Shown here one piece after another: positions 1 to 8,418 of a stretch of 64,000 nucleotides of DNA. The notes beneath the pieces are model-generated. The model searched no databases. It was given only the letters and a program-made list of their open reading frames with translations, and was not told the DNA's origin. The DNA comes from Streptomyces sp. Je 1-332 (GTDB taxonomy: Bacteria; Actinomycetota; Actinomycetes; Streptomycetales; Streptomycetaceae). The stretch covers positions 496,001 through 560,000 of the forward strand of contig NZ_CP160402.1 in NCBI RefSeq assembly GCF_040730185.1. Direction: 5' to 3'. Every line of letters begins with the position of its first letter. Positions within the stretch are counted from its first letter, which is position 1. Made by a program: the position numbers and the translations under genes.

Positions 1-2
1 AG

Positions 3-302
3 ACGGTGCAGTCGTACGGTGCGGGAGCCGCCGGTTGCGGGCATGCCGGAGACGGCAATGTGCATCTCGGCATCTTCTGCGAGGAACCGGAGAGGCGCGA
101 GAAGCTGCTGACCGAGATCTTTGCGCTCGGTATGGAACTGGGCGGCGCGATCTCCGGCGAACACGGCCTAGGGCAGACCAAATCGGAGTATTTCCTCGAC
201 CTTGAGGACCCGGCGAAGATCGCGCTGATGCGCCGAATCAAGGAGAGCTTCGATCCGGCCGGGATTCTCAATCCAGGTGACCCGTACGTGGAGAGGGGCT
301 GA
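3..302 (+). CDS. FAD-linked oxidase (GlcD/D-lactate dehydrogenase type), C-terminal fragment
   Basis: Only the last ~99 codons lie in the window; the gene begins upstream of base 1. The fragment has the GHAGDGNVH motif near its start, then SGEHGLG and a terminal FDPAGILNPG block. These are diagnostic of the C-terminal cap domain of FAD-linked oxidases that oxidise 2-hydroxyacids such as glycolate or D-lactate. The TGA stop is 4 bases before the next ATG, so it is translationally close to the ThDP enzyme and heads or joins the catabolic operon that follows. The exact substrate cannot be read from the fragment. Confidence 0.9.
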   Translation, partial: TVQSYGAGAAGCGHAGDGNVHLGIFCEEPERREKLLTEIFALGMELGGAISGEHGLGQTKSEYFLDLEDPAKIALMRRIKESFDPAGILNPGDPYVERG

Positions 303-306
303 GGAC

Positions 307-1869
307 ATGAGTGTGACGAACGGCGCGCGGTCCCTGATCCGCACGCTCGTCGACGCCGGTGTGGAGGTCTGCTTCGCCAACCCCGGCACCTCGGAGATGC
401 ACTTCGTGGCCGCACTCGACGGCGTACCCGAAATGCGGGGAGTGCTCGGCCTGTTCGAAGGTGTCGTCACCGGGGCCGCGGACGGGTACGCACGAATCGC
501 CGGGAAGCCGGCCGCCACTCTGTTACACCTCGGGCCGGGGCTCGGGAACGGGCTGGCGAACCTGCACAACGCGCGCCGTGCGCACACTCCGATCGTCAAT
601 GTGGTCGGTGATCACGCGACGTACCACAAGCAGTACGACGCTCCCCTCGACTCGGACATCGAGACCGTGGCACGGTCGCTAGAGGGCTGGGTCCGCCGGT
701 CAGAGCGGACGAAGGACATCGGCGCGGACGCGGCCGCGGCGGTCGCAGCGGCTCAGGACGCCCCAGGGCGGATCGCCACGCTGATCCTCCCGGCCGACTC
801 ATCGTGGGGCGCGGGCGGTGAAAGGGGCGCTCCCGTTCCGTCGCGCGGGCCGGAGGCCGTCGACCGGGCCACGGTGGAGCGCATCGCCAAGGTGCTGGCC
901 GGTGGCGAGTCGGTGGCGCTGCTCATCGGTGGCAGCGCCTGCCACGAGCACGGGCTGCGCGCAACCAGCCGTATCACCGCGGCGACCGGGGTGAGGGCGT
1001 ACGCCGAGACGTTCCCCGCGCGGCTCGAGCGGGGCGCGGGCCTGCCGGCGATCGAGCGGCTCGGTTATCTCTCCGAGCAAGTCTCCCAGCAACTCGGCGG
1101 GGTCAAGCACGTGATCACCGCCGGAGCGAGAGCGCCCGCGTCGTTCTTCGCCTACCCGGGCAAGGCCAGCAATCTGATGCCCGACGGCGCGCGGATTCAC
1201 GTGCTGGCCGAGGTGTGGCAGGACGTTCCTGGTGCGCTGCATGACGTCGCGGAACTGGTCGCCGCCGCAACGCAACCGGTGCTCGCGGAGGCCGCCAGGC
1301 CCGCGCTGCCGTCCGGCCCGCTGACCCCGCAGAACTGGGTCGACGTCATCGGCGCTCTGCTGCCGGACCGGGCGATCATCGCGGACGAGGCGAACACTTC
1401 GGGGCTGCGTCTGCCGACCGCGACCGCGGGCGCGCCACGGCACGACGTACTGACCCTGACCGGAGGAGCGATCGGCTTCGGCATGCCCGTAGCGACCGGT
1501 GCGGCCATCGCCGCACCCGGCCGGCCGGTGATCAGCCTGCAGTCCGACGGCAGCGCGCTCTACACGATCTCGGCGCTGTGGACGCAGGCCCGGGAGAACC
1601 TCGACGTCACCACCGTGCTCCTGAACAACCGCGCTTACGCGATCCTGCGCATGGAGTTGCTAAGGGTGGGGGCTCAGACCGGTGGCCCGGCGGCGAACCA
1701 ACTGCTCAACCTGGCACGGCCGGACCTCGACTTCGCCAGGATCGCCGAGGGAATGGGTGTGCCGGCGACGCGGGCGACGACCGCGGAGGAACTGGCCGAA
1801 CAATTCGGGCGCGCGCTCGCCGAGCCCGGGCCGCATCTGATCGACGCGATGGTGCCGCCGCTGCTCTGA
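307..1869 (+). CDS. Thiamine-diphosphate enzyme, acetolactate synthase-like / benzoylformate decarboxylase-like
   Basis: A 520-residue three-domain ThDP enzyme. The N-terminal pyrimidine-binding domain carries NPGTSEMHF and the catalytic glutamate about residue 51 in GLFEGVVTGAADGYARI. The C-terminal PP domain carries SDGSALYTISALWTQAREN followed by the LNN end of the Mg/ThDP motif; the canonical GDG is SDG here. Length and motifs fit the family often annotated as acetolactate synthase large subunit but used in catabolic clusters for 2-oxoacid decarboxylation. There is no small regulatory subunit nearby, which argues against branched-chain amino acid synthesis. ATG 307 is chosen because GAGGA lies just upstream. 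A likely role is decarboxylation of a 2-oxoacid made by the upstream FAD oxidase (inference). Confidence 0.85.
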   Translation: MSVTNGARSLIRTLVDAGVEVCFANPGTSEMHFVAALDGVPEMRGVLGLFEGVVTGAADGYARIAGKPAATLLHLGPGLGNGLANLHNARRAHTPIVNVVGDHATYHKQYDAPLDSDIETVARSLEGWVRRSERTKDIGADAAAAVAAAQDAPGRIATLILPADSSWGAGGERGAPVPSRGPEAVDRATVERIAKVLAGGESVALLIGGSACHEHGLRATSRITAATGVRAYAETFPARLERGAGLPAIERLGYLSEQVSQQLGGVKHVITAGARAPASFFAYPGKASNLMPDGARIHVLAEVWQDVPGALHDVAELVAAATQPVLAEAARPALPSGPLTPQNWVDVIGALLPDRAIIADEANTSGLRLPTATAGAPRHDVLTLTGGAIGFGMPVATGAAIAAPGRPVISLQSDGSALYTISALWTQARENLDVTTVLLNNRAYAILRMELLRVGAQTGGPAANQLLNLARPDLDFARIAEGMGVPATRATTAEELAEQFGRALAEPGPHLIDAMVPPLL

Positions 1870-2087
1870 GCTGTGAACGGCATGCCGTGACCGTGTCGCG
1901 GCCGCCTGCCTGCCGCGGCTCCCGTCCATGGCCAGAGCCCGCGTTTCGCTGCCACAGCCATGAGTTCGGCCTGATCGTTGGCGTGCCCGGACGGCGGCAC
2001 AGCGAGTGCTGCGGCCACCGACGTGGCGCCCCTCCTCCCGCACGGCCAAGACCCGACCACGACTCCCCCACTACACCGGAGGACCAG

Positions 2088-2753
2088 ATGTCCGACCCCG
2101 TCCACGAACTCCTCGCAGCCTGGGACACCCCCGCCCTCAGCAACGCCCTGCGCCGTTCCGAGACCGGCGCCGACGGCCAGGCCTACACCGACGGCTCGCT
2201 CCACCGGATCGCGGGCGGCCGGTTTGTGGGCACGGCTGTCACGGCCACCATGCGGGCAGCGGCCCCGGGCGAGGACGCGGTGCCGGTCGCCGAGCTGCAC
2301 CGGGCCGTACTCGCCGTCGAAGGACCGGTCGTCGTCGTGGTGCAGGACCTCGACGAGGTCCCCGGCGCCGGGGCGTTCCTCGGCGAGGTCAACGGAACTC
2401 TCCTCGCCGCACTGGAGATCACCGGGTTCGTGACCAACGGCCGGGTGCGCGACGAGCCGGACCTGCGCGAGGTGGGCTACGCCGTGCATGCCGCCGGCCT
2501 CTGCGTAGCACGCGCCCACATGCGGCTCACCGGGATCGGTGCCCCCGTGCGGGTCGGCGGCCTCGACGTCACAGCAGGCGATCTGCTCCACGGGGACCAG
2601 CACGGCGTTCTGCGTATCCCGCACGCCGTGGCCGCCCGGCTCCCCGCGCTGGCCGAGGAGATCCGTGCAGAGGAGCAGTCGATCGTGACCTGGGCGCGCT
2701 CCCCCGACTTCACGCGGGACGGACTGCTCGCCCTGAAGCGCGTACGGCATTAG
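2088..2753 (+). CDS. RraA-like aldolase/demethylmenaquinone methyltransferase-fold protein
   Basis: A 221-residue protein of the RraA/HMG-aldolase fold. The divalent-metal and substrate motif appears as TNGRVRDEPDL, where the R-D pair with downstream acidic residues matches the G-x(n)-R-D-x2-E/D signature of class II pyruvate aldolases. Family members cleave 4-hydroxy-4-methyl-2-oxoglutarate or decarboxylate oxaloacetate; some are RNase E inhibitors, but this operon context favours catabolism. ATG 2088 follows GGAGGA in a good ribosome-binding position; the reading frame stays open far upstream but that extension overlaps the ThDP gene. The 218 bases before this start show no gene. It is 10 bases upstream of the hydroxyacid dehydrogenase and likely co-translated. 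Confidence 0.85.
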   Translation: MSDPVHELLAAWDTPALSNALRRSETGADGQAYTDGSLHRIAGGRFVGTAVTATMRAAAPGEDAVPVAELHRAVLAVEGPVVVVVQDLDEVPGAGAFLGEVNGTLLAALEITGFVTNGRVRDEPDLREVGYAVHAAGLCVARAHMRLTGIGAPVRVGGLDVTAGDLLHGDQHGVLRIPHAVAARLPALAEEIRAEEQSIVTWARSPDFTRDGLLALKRVRH

Positions 2754-2763
2754 GAGAACCCCG

Positions 2764-3711
2764 GTGAACATCTTCATCACCCGTGCCCTTCCCGGCGACG
2801 TCCTCAGCCCGCTCGCCCGGATCGGCAAGGTGACGGTCTCCCCGCATGACCGGCCGCTGACACAGGACGAACTGCGCGCGGGGGTGGTCGGAGCTGACGC
2901 GGTCATCACGACGCTCAACGACCAGATCGGGACCGAAGTCCTCGCCGCCGGGCCTCAGTTGCGCGTGGTGGCCAACACCGCCACCGGCTACGACAACCTC
3001 GACGTAGCCGCGATCACAGCCCACGGCGCGGTCGCGACGAACACTCCGGGCGTCCTTGTCGACGCGACCGCCGACCTGACGATGGCGCTGCTGCTCGACG
3101 TGACCCGGCGGGTGAGCGAGGGCGACCGGCTGATCAGGTCCGGCACTCCGTGGTCGTGGGACATGGGGTTCCTGCTCGGTGCCGGCCTTCAGAAGGGGCG
3201 TCTCGGCGTCGTCGGCATGGGCGCCATCGGCAGGGCGGTGGCACGCCGCGCCGCCGCCTTCGGCATGGACGTGGTGCACCACGCCCGGCGTGGTCCTGGC
3301 GTCATCGGTCCCAGCACACGCGTCGAGTTGAAGGAGCTGCTGTCCACCGCGGACGTCGTCTCCCTGCACTGCCCGCTGACGCAGGAGACCCACCATCTGA
3401 TCGACGAAGCGGCTCTGCGCCTGATGAAGCGGAGCGCCTACCTGGTCAACACGGCGCGAGGCCCGGTAGTCGACGAGGCCGCGCTGGCACGCGCCCTGTA
3501 CCTCGGCGAGATCGCCGGCGCGGCGCTCGATGTGTACGAGGACGAACCGCACGTACACCCCGGGCTCATCGAGCTCGAGAACGTCGTACTCGCACCTCAT
3601 CTCGGCTCCGCCACCGCCCAGACCCGTACGCGGATGGCCGAGGTCGCCGTCGAGAACGTCGTGGCCGTACTCGGCGGCGGGGAGCCGGTCACGCCGGTCC
3701 CGCAGCCGTGA
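2764..3711 (+). CDS. D-isomer-specific 2-hydroxyacid dehydrogenase (glyoxylate/hydroxypyruvate reductase type)
   Basis: A 315-residue NAD(P)-dependent dehydrogenase starting at GTG. The Rossmann motif GMGAIG is at residues 151-156. The catalytic triad is visible as Arg232 in TARGPVVDE, Glu261 in YEDEPH and His279 in APHLGSA. Length is typical of the family, which interconverts D-2-hydroxyacids and 2-oxoacids. The gene sits between the RraA-like aldolase and the tandem CMD-like protein in one unidirectional operon, so a small 2-oxoacid such as glyoxylate, hydroxypyruvate or tartronate semialdehyde released by the aldolase would be a plausible substrate (inference). Confidence 0.9.
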   Translation: MNIFITRALPGDVLSPLARIGKVTVSPHDRPLTQDELRAGVVGADAVITTLNDQIGTEVLAAGPQLRVVANTATGYDNLDVAAITAHGAVATNTPGVLVDATADLTMALLLDVTRRVSEGDRLIRSGTPWSWDMGFLLGAGLQKGRLGVVGMGAIGRAVARRAAAFGMDVVHHARRGPGVIGPSTRVELKELLSTADVVSLHCPLTQETHHLIDEAALRLMKRSAYLVNTARGPVVDEAALARALYLGEIAGAALDVYEDEPHVHPGLIELENVVLAPHLGSATAQTRTRMAEVAVENVVAVLGGGEPVTPVPQP

Positions 3712-3745
3712 ATCCAACCAACAGCCGAACCGGGCAAGGAGATCC

Positions 3746-4945
3746 ATGACGCAGAAGTACCCGACACGTGTTCCACCGGTGGACCTGGACAAGCTCTCCG
3801 GGCGCCAGGAAGCCGTGCGTATCAAGATGGGCCCGTACGGTGAGAGCGGCACCTCCACCATGATGAAGACCTTCCTCAACTATCCCGAGTTCGCCCGTTC
3901 CATCGGGCGGATCGGCACTCGGGTCACCTTGACCAGCGATCTCCAGCCACGCCTGGCCCGGCTCGCCGCACTGCGTGCCGCCTGGCTGTGCGAGAGCGAG
4001 TATCTATGGGCTCAACTGCGTGAGGAGAGCCGGGCTTACGGGATCGGCGACGCAGAGCTCGACGAGGTCGCGGGCGGCGCCCGCGGCGACCTGCTGAACA
4101 GCATCGAGCAACACACCGTCGAGGCGATCGACGAGCTGCACGACACGCACTACCTCTCCGAAGAGAAGTGGTACCGGATCGACCGGCTCGGTCCGAACGC
4201 CCTCCTGGACCTCATGACGACCTACGGCTTCGTCCTCACCCTCGCCGCCGCGGTCAACAGCATGGGCGTACAACTGGAGGGCGACGTCACCGGATGGGGC
4301 GATGCGCTCGCGTCGTCGGGCCACGCGAGCGGGCGGGCCCTTGAGGCGCCCCGCCGGCTGAGCAAACGCGTCTTCGAGGCGGACTACTCGCTCCTGAGTC
4401 CGCCCCAGATCGAGCAGGCAAGCCGCATGGGGCGCCGCGGAAAGCCGACCACCTCGAAGCTCCAGAAGGCGATGATCAACTACCCGGAGTTCCTCCGGTC
4501 GATGTCCCCCTTCGGCAAGCGCGCGATCGACGACACCTCACTGCCACCGCGCGTCTGGCAGCTCGCCTGCATGCGCACGGTCTGGCTGTGCGACAGCGAG
4601 TATCTGTGGTCCCAGCACCGCAAGGCATCCCTGAAGCTGGGCGTCACGGACGAGGACCTGTTCGGCGTCGCCGAAGGCCCGAAGAGCCCGCTGCTGAAGG
4701 ATTTCGACCGGGTGATCGTCAGCACGGTGGACGACCTGTACCACCGGAACCGGATCTCGGACGAGAACTGGGATCAGTTCGACGAATTCGGGCCCGAGGG
4801 CGTCACCGATCTCATCCTGGTCTACGGCCTCTACGTACTTCAGTCGTGCGTCGCACGCAACTTCGGCACGACCTTGGAAGAGGGCTCGCTCGGTTACCTG
4901 CCCGACCTCGACCAGTTCCGCGAGCAGCAGCAGCGCCGACACTGA
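3746..4945 (+). CDS. Tandem carboxymuconolactone decarboxylase-like (AhpD-fold) protein
   Basis: A 399-residue internally duplicated protein. Each half has the AhpD/CMD helical core with a matching motif, WLCESEYLW at residues 80-88 and WLCDSEYLW at 280-288, exactly 200 residues apart, so it is a head-to-tail duplication. Classical AhpD uses a CxxC disulfide; here only the first cysteine remains and the second position is acidic, so redox activity like AhpD is unlikely and a hydrolase, decarboxylase or structural role is more plausible. ATG 3746 follows AAGGAGATCC. Each half has a preceding conserved NYPEF segment. It lies between the hydroxyacid dehydrogenase and dehydratase genes and is probably a pathway enzyme of unknown reaction. 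Confidence 0.8.
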   Translation: MTQKYPTRVPPVDLDKLSGRQEAVRIKMGPYGESGTSTMMKTFLNYPEFARSIGRIGTRVTLTSDLQPRLARLAALRAAWLCESEYLWAQLREESRAYGIGDAELDEVAGGARGDLLNSIEQHTVEAIDELHDTHYLSEEKWYRIDRLGPNALLDLMTTYGFVLTLAAAVNSMGVQLEGDVTGWGDALASSGHASGRALEAPRRLSKRVFEADYSLLSPPQIEQASRMGRRGKPTTSKLQKAMINYPEFLRSMSPFGKRAIDDTSLPPRVWQLACMRTVWLCDSEYLWSQHRKASLKLGVTDEDLFGVAEGPKSPLLKDFDRVIVSTVDDLYHRNRISDENWDQFDEFGPEGVTDLILVYGLYVLQSCVARNFGTTLEEGSLGYLPDLDQFREQQQRRH

Positions 4946-4963
4946 ACCACGAAAGCAGGGACG

Positions 4964-6688
4964 ATGGGCAACAAATCTGAGCTCCGGTCGCAGGACTGGT
5001 TCGGGGGCCGAGGAGCCAAAGGCTTCACGCACCGGAGTTGGGTGCGCAGTCGCGGCGTGCCGAAGGACCACTTCGACGGCCGGCCGGTCGTCGGAATCTG
5101 CAACACCTGGTCCGAACTGACCTCCTGCAATTCCCACTTCCGCGAGCTGGCGCAGCACGTTCGCGAGGGGATTCTGGAAGCGGGCGGCGTCCCGATGGAA
5201 TTCCCCGTCATCTCGACGGGAGAGACGCTGACCCGGCCCACGGCCATGCTGTTGCGCAATCTCTGCAGCATGGACGTCGAGGAGACACTGCGCGCCAACC
5301 CGCTCGACGGCGTCGTCCTGATGATGGGCTGCGACAAGACGACCCCCGGGCTCTTGATGGGGGCCGCAAGCGTCAATCTGCCGACGATCGGGCTTTCGGC
5401 GGGGCCGATGCTCAACGGCAGTTTTCGCGGCAGGTCCTTCGGCATCAAGGACGCCTGGAATCTCTCGGCGGACCTGCGCGCCGGCCGGGCGACCGTCGAG
5501 GACGTGGAGGAGGCCGAGTCCTGCCTCAACCGCACCGTCGGTGTCTGCAACGTGATGGGCACCGGCTCGACGATGGCCGCGATGGTCGAGGCGATGGGTG
5601 TCGGCCTGCCGGACAATGCCGCGATACCCGCCGTCGATGCGCGGCGCCGGGTACTCGCCCGTGAGGTGGGACGCCGGATCGTCGACATGGTGCGCGAGGA
5701 CCTCACCCTCGACAAGGTGATGACCCGCGAGGCATTCGAGAACGCGATCAAGGTCAATGCCGCGATCGGCGGCTCGACCAATGCGGTCATCCATCTCACC
5801 GCGGTGGCCCGGCGGATGGAGGTTCCGCTCGCCATCGAGGACTGGCATCAGATCGGCCAGGACATCCCCACGCTGCTCAACATCCAGCCGTCCGGCAGCT
5901 ATCTGATGCAGGACTTCCACGAGGCAGGCGGACTGCCGGTCATCATTCGGGACCTCTGCGAAGCGGGCCTTCTGCACCGGGATGCGTTGACCGTGACCGG
6001 CCGTACGCTCGCGGAGAACAACGCCGATGCCGCATGCCACAACCGGGACGTGGTGTTCAGCGTGGCGGAGCCCTTCAAATCGCATTCGGGGATCGCGGTG
6101 CTCCGCGGCAATCTGTGCCCGGAGGGCTCGGTCATCAAGCCATCCGCCGCGGAACCGCGTTTGCTCAAGCACCGGGGCCGGGCGGTGGTGTTCGAGAACC
6201 AGGACGACCTCAACGCGCGTATCGACGACCCTGATCTCGACATCGACGCGGACTCGGTGATGGTCCTGAAGAACTGCGGGCCCAAGGGATTTCCCGGTAT
6301 GCCGGAGCTGGGGATGATGCCGATCCCGGCCAAGCTGCTCGCCGTCGGAGTCAAGGACATGGTGCGTATTTCCGATGCCCGGATGAGCGGCACCGCATTC
6401 GGTGCGGTCGTTCTGCACGTCTCGCCCGAAGCGGCCGCCGGCGGCGCCCTGGACGCAGTCCACAACGGTGATGTCATCGAACTCGACGTGGCCGAGCGAA
6501 GGCTCGATCTGCTGATCTCCGAAGAAGAACTGCAAAGTCGCCTCGCTGCGCGACGGGCGCTCGAACCGAAGGCGACGCGAGGCTACGCGAAGCTCTACAT
6601 CGACACCGTGAACCAGGCGCACGACGGCTGCGATCTGGATTTCCTGGTCGGCAAGACCGGCAGCGAAGTCCCGCCCAATCAGCACTGA
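4964..6688 (+). CDS. IlvD/Edd-family dehydratase (sugar-acid or dihydroxyacid dehydratase)
   Basis: A 574-residue Fe-S dehydratase. The three cluster cysteines expected for the [2Fe-2S] IlvD/Edd class are seen: Cys46 in ICNTWSELTSC, Cys123 in MGCDKTTPG and Cys195 in GVCNVMGTGSTMA. The family dehydrates 2,3-dihydroxyacids or aldonic acids to 2-oxo-3-deoxy acids. The WSELTSC and CDKTTPG forms resemble L-arabinonate/D-xylonate dehydratases more than biosynthetic IlvD (impression only). Placement within a catabolic operon with an aldolase and dehydrogenase supports sugar-acid or hydroxyacid breakdown. ATG 4964 is 18 bases after the preceding stop. Confidence 0.88.
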   Translation: MGNKSELRSQDWFGGRGAKGFTHRSWVRSRGVPKDHFDGRPVVGICNTWSELTSCNSHFRELAQHVREGILEAGGVPMEFPVISTGETLTRPTAMLLRNLCSMDVEETLRANPLDGVVLMMGCDKTTPGLLMGAASVNLPTIGLSAGPMLNGSFRGRSFGIKDAWNLSADLRAGRATVEDVEEAESCLNRTVGVCNVMGTGSTMAAMVEAMGVGLPDNAAIPAVDARRRVLAREVGRRIVDMVREDLTLDKVMTREAFENAIKVNAAIGGSTNAVIHLTAVARRMEVPLAIEDWHQIGQDIPTLLNIQPSGSYLMQDFHEAGGLPVIIRDLCEAGLLHRDALTVTGRTLAENNADAACHNRDVVFSVAEPFKSHSGIAVLRGNLCPEGSVIKPSAAEPRLLKHRGRAVVFENQDDLNARIDDPDLDIDADSVMVLKNCGPKGFPGMPELGMMPIPAKLLAVGVKDMVRISDARMSGTAFGAVVLHVSPEAAAGGALDAVHNGDVIELDVAERRLDLLISEEELQSRLAARRALEPKATRGYAKLYIDTVNQAHDGCDLDFLVGKTGSEVPPNQH

Positions 6689-6712
6689 TCCTCCGGCCGG
6701 AAGGAAAGCAGC

Positions 6713-8071
6713 ATGAATACCACCAAGATCTATGTACCTCAGGGGTCTCTGGGCGTCGGGATCTTCCCGGAGGAGATCGACTACGCCTTGGCGCGCGAAC
6801 CCGATGCGATCGCGCTCGACGCCGGTTCGACCGACAGCGGTGCGGCCTATCTCGCCAAAGGCGTGTCCAAGAACGACCGGGCCTCGGTCAAGAAGGACCT
6901 GGAACTCCTGATGGGCGCCCAACAGGCCGCACAGATACCGATCCTGATCGGTACGGCCGGTCAGGCGGGGGGCGACCAGAACGTCGACTGGACTCGGGAC
7001 ATCGTCCTGGAGATCGCCCGTGAAAAGGGATACACGCCGAAGGTCGCGCTCCTGTATTCCGAGCAATCACAAAGGACCGTCGAGCAGAAGCTCGCCGACG
7101 GGAAGGTCACGGGCCTGCCCCCGCTCGGTGACCTCGAGAAGGCACAGATCGACGACTGCCTGCACATCGTCGCGCTGATGGGCCCTGAGCCCTACATCGC
7201 CGCTCTGGACGCCGACGCCGACATCGTCATCGGCGGGCGTTCGTCCGACCCGGCGGTCATCGCCGCCTTCGCGCTGCGACAGGGTGCGCCGGCCGGGCCG
7301 TGCTGGCACGCGGGGAAGATCGCAGAATGCGGGGGCCAGTCGACATCGGCCGCCACCGGACAGCGCGGAGTGCTGATCGAGATCCACGAGGACGGTTTCG
7401 ACGTCGAGCCGGTGGATCCGCAGTTCAAGGCGACGGTGGAGAGCATCTCCGGACACCTCCTGTACGAGAACAAGAACCCGTGGAAGCTGACCGAGCCAGG
7501 TGGTGAACTCGACGTCACCGACTGCCAGTACGTCCAGTTGACCGATTCCAAGGTGCGAGTGACCGGTTCCGCCTGGACTCCGAAGCCGTACACGATGAAG
7601 CTGGAAGGCGCCTCCGGGAACCTGTTCCAGACGATCATGATCGTCGGGATCGCGGACCCGGACGTGCTGGCCGAGCCACAGGTGTTCCACGACAAGATGC
7701 TGGTCACGCTGACCGAGCGGGCGAAGTCCACCACCGGTCTCGACGAGGGTGAATTCCACATCTCGTTGCGGATGTACGGCTGGAACGGTGTGAGCGGAAT
7801 GCAGCCGCCGCCGGGCTCGGTGCCCCTCGAGATCGGCCTGATGGGAGTCATCACGGCCAAGACGCAGGAGCTCGCGAGCCAGATCGCGAAGGCCTGCAAT
7901 CCGTACTTCTTCCACATGCCGATCCGTATGGGCATGGAGCTCCCCAGCTACGGCTGGGCGTTCACGCCGGGCGACATCGACCGCGGCCCCGTCTATCAGT
8001 TCGTCCTGAACCACGTGGTGAGCGTCGACGACCCAATGGAACTCGTGCGCTTCGAACTGCTCGATGTCTGA
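6713..8071 (+). CDS. AtuA-like (DUF1446-related) protein
   Basis: A 452-residue protein related to the acyclic terpene utilisation AtuA family. The N-terminal part has ALDAGSTDSGAAYLAKG and IGTAGQAGGDQNVDW, the glycine-rich signature of this group, followed by VIGGRSSDPAVIAAFA. No signal peptide is present. AtuA was named from citronellol/geranyl-CoA catabolism, but close relatives paired with DUF4387 occur in many carboxylic-acid clusters and their reaction is unproven. The next gene is exactly that DUF4387 partner, 26 bases downstream, which strengthens the family call. The preceding gap of 24 bases carries GGAAGGAAAG as a ribosome site. Confidence 0.85.
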   Translation: MNTTKIYVPQGSLGVGIFPEEIDYALAREPDAIALDAGSTDSGAAYLAKGVSKNDRASVKKDLELLMGAQQAAQIPILIGTAGQAGGDQNVDWTRDIVLEIAREKGYTPKVALLYSEQSQRTVEQKLADGKVTGLPPLGDLEKAQIDDCLHIVALMGPEPYIAALDADADIVIGGRSSDPAVIAAFALRQGAPAGPCWHAGKIAECGGQSTSAATGQRGVLIEIHEDGFDVEPVDPQFKATVESISGHLLYENKNPWKLTEPGGELDVTDCQYVQLTDSKVRVTGSAWTPKPYTMKLEGASGNLFQTIMIVGIADPDVLAEPQVFHDKMLVTLTERAKSTTGLDEGEFHISLRMYGWNGVSGMQPPPGSVPLEIGLMGVITAKTQELASQIAKACNPYFFHMPIRMGMELPSYGWAFTPGDIDRGPVYQFVLNHVVSVDDPMELVRFELLDV

Positions 8072-8097
8072 GGAACGGAAAGGAAAGGTGGCCGGCC

Positions 8098-8418
8098 GTG
8101 CCCAAGGTCAGTGAAGTCTGCCGTCAGGTCAGGTCCAAGGTGGCGGGGCCCTTCTGGGTCACGATCGACTTGATGTTCGACGGCGAGGACAACTACAGGC
8201 GCTACGCCGAGAGTCCGGCCCTCGGCGCCGACGCGATCGCTGCTGTCTACGACGTCGACCCGAAGAAGGTGACGCTCTTCCCCATACCGACCCTGCACAT
8301 CCTGAAGATCTCGTATCCGAGGCGGACGCCCCAGGGCGGGGTGGAAGAGCGTGATCTGCACTCCGGGCAGCAGTACGCGTACCTCCTCGACGTCGAGCTC
8401 GGGGAGTGTCATGGCTGA
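8098..8418 (+). CDS. DUF4387-family small protein
   Basis: A 106-residue protein starting at GTG, with SKVAGPFWVTIDLMF near the N-terminus and a C-terminal HSGQQYAYLLDVEL block, both typical of DUF4387 proteins that accompany or are fused to AtuA-like proteins. It probably forms a complex with the upstream AtuA-like protein (inference from conserved pairing). Its stop codon overlaps the start of the FMN oxidase gene by 8 bases (ATGGCTGA), implying translational coupling. No enzymatic motif is evident. Confidence 0.85.
   Translation: MPKVSEVCRQVRSKVAGPFWVTIDLMFDGEDNYRRYAESPALGADAIAAVYDVDPKKVTLFPIPTLHILKISYPRRTPQGGVEERDLHSGQQYAYLLDVELGECHG

Noticed and set aside
1578..2087. Upstream extension of the RraA-like frame
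   Set aside because: It overlaps the ThDP gene in another frame and has no protein-family character; ATG 2088 has a strong ribosome site.
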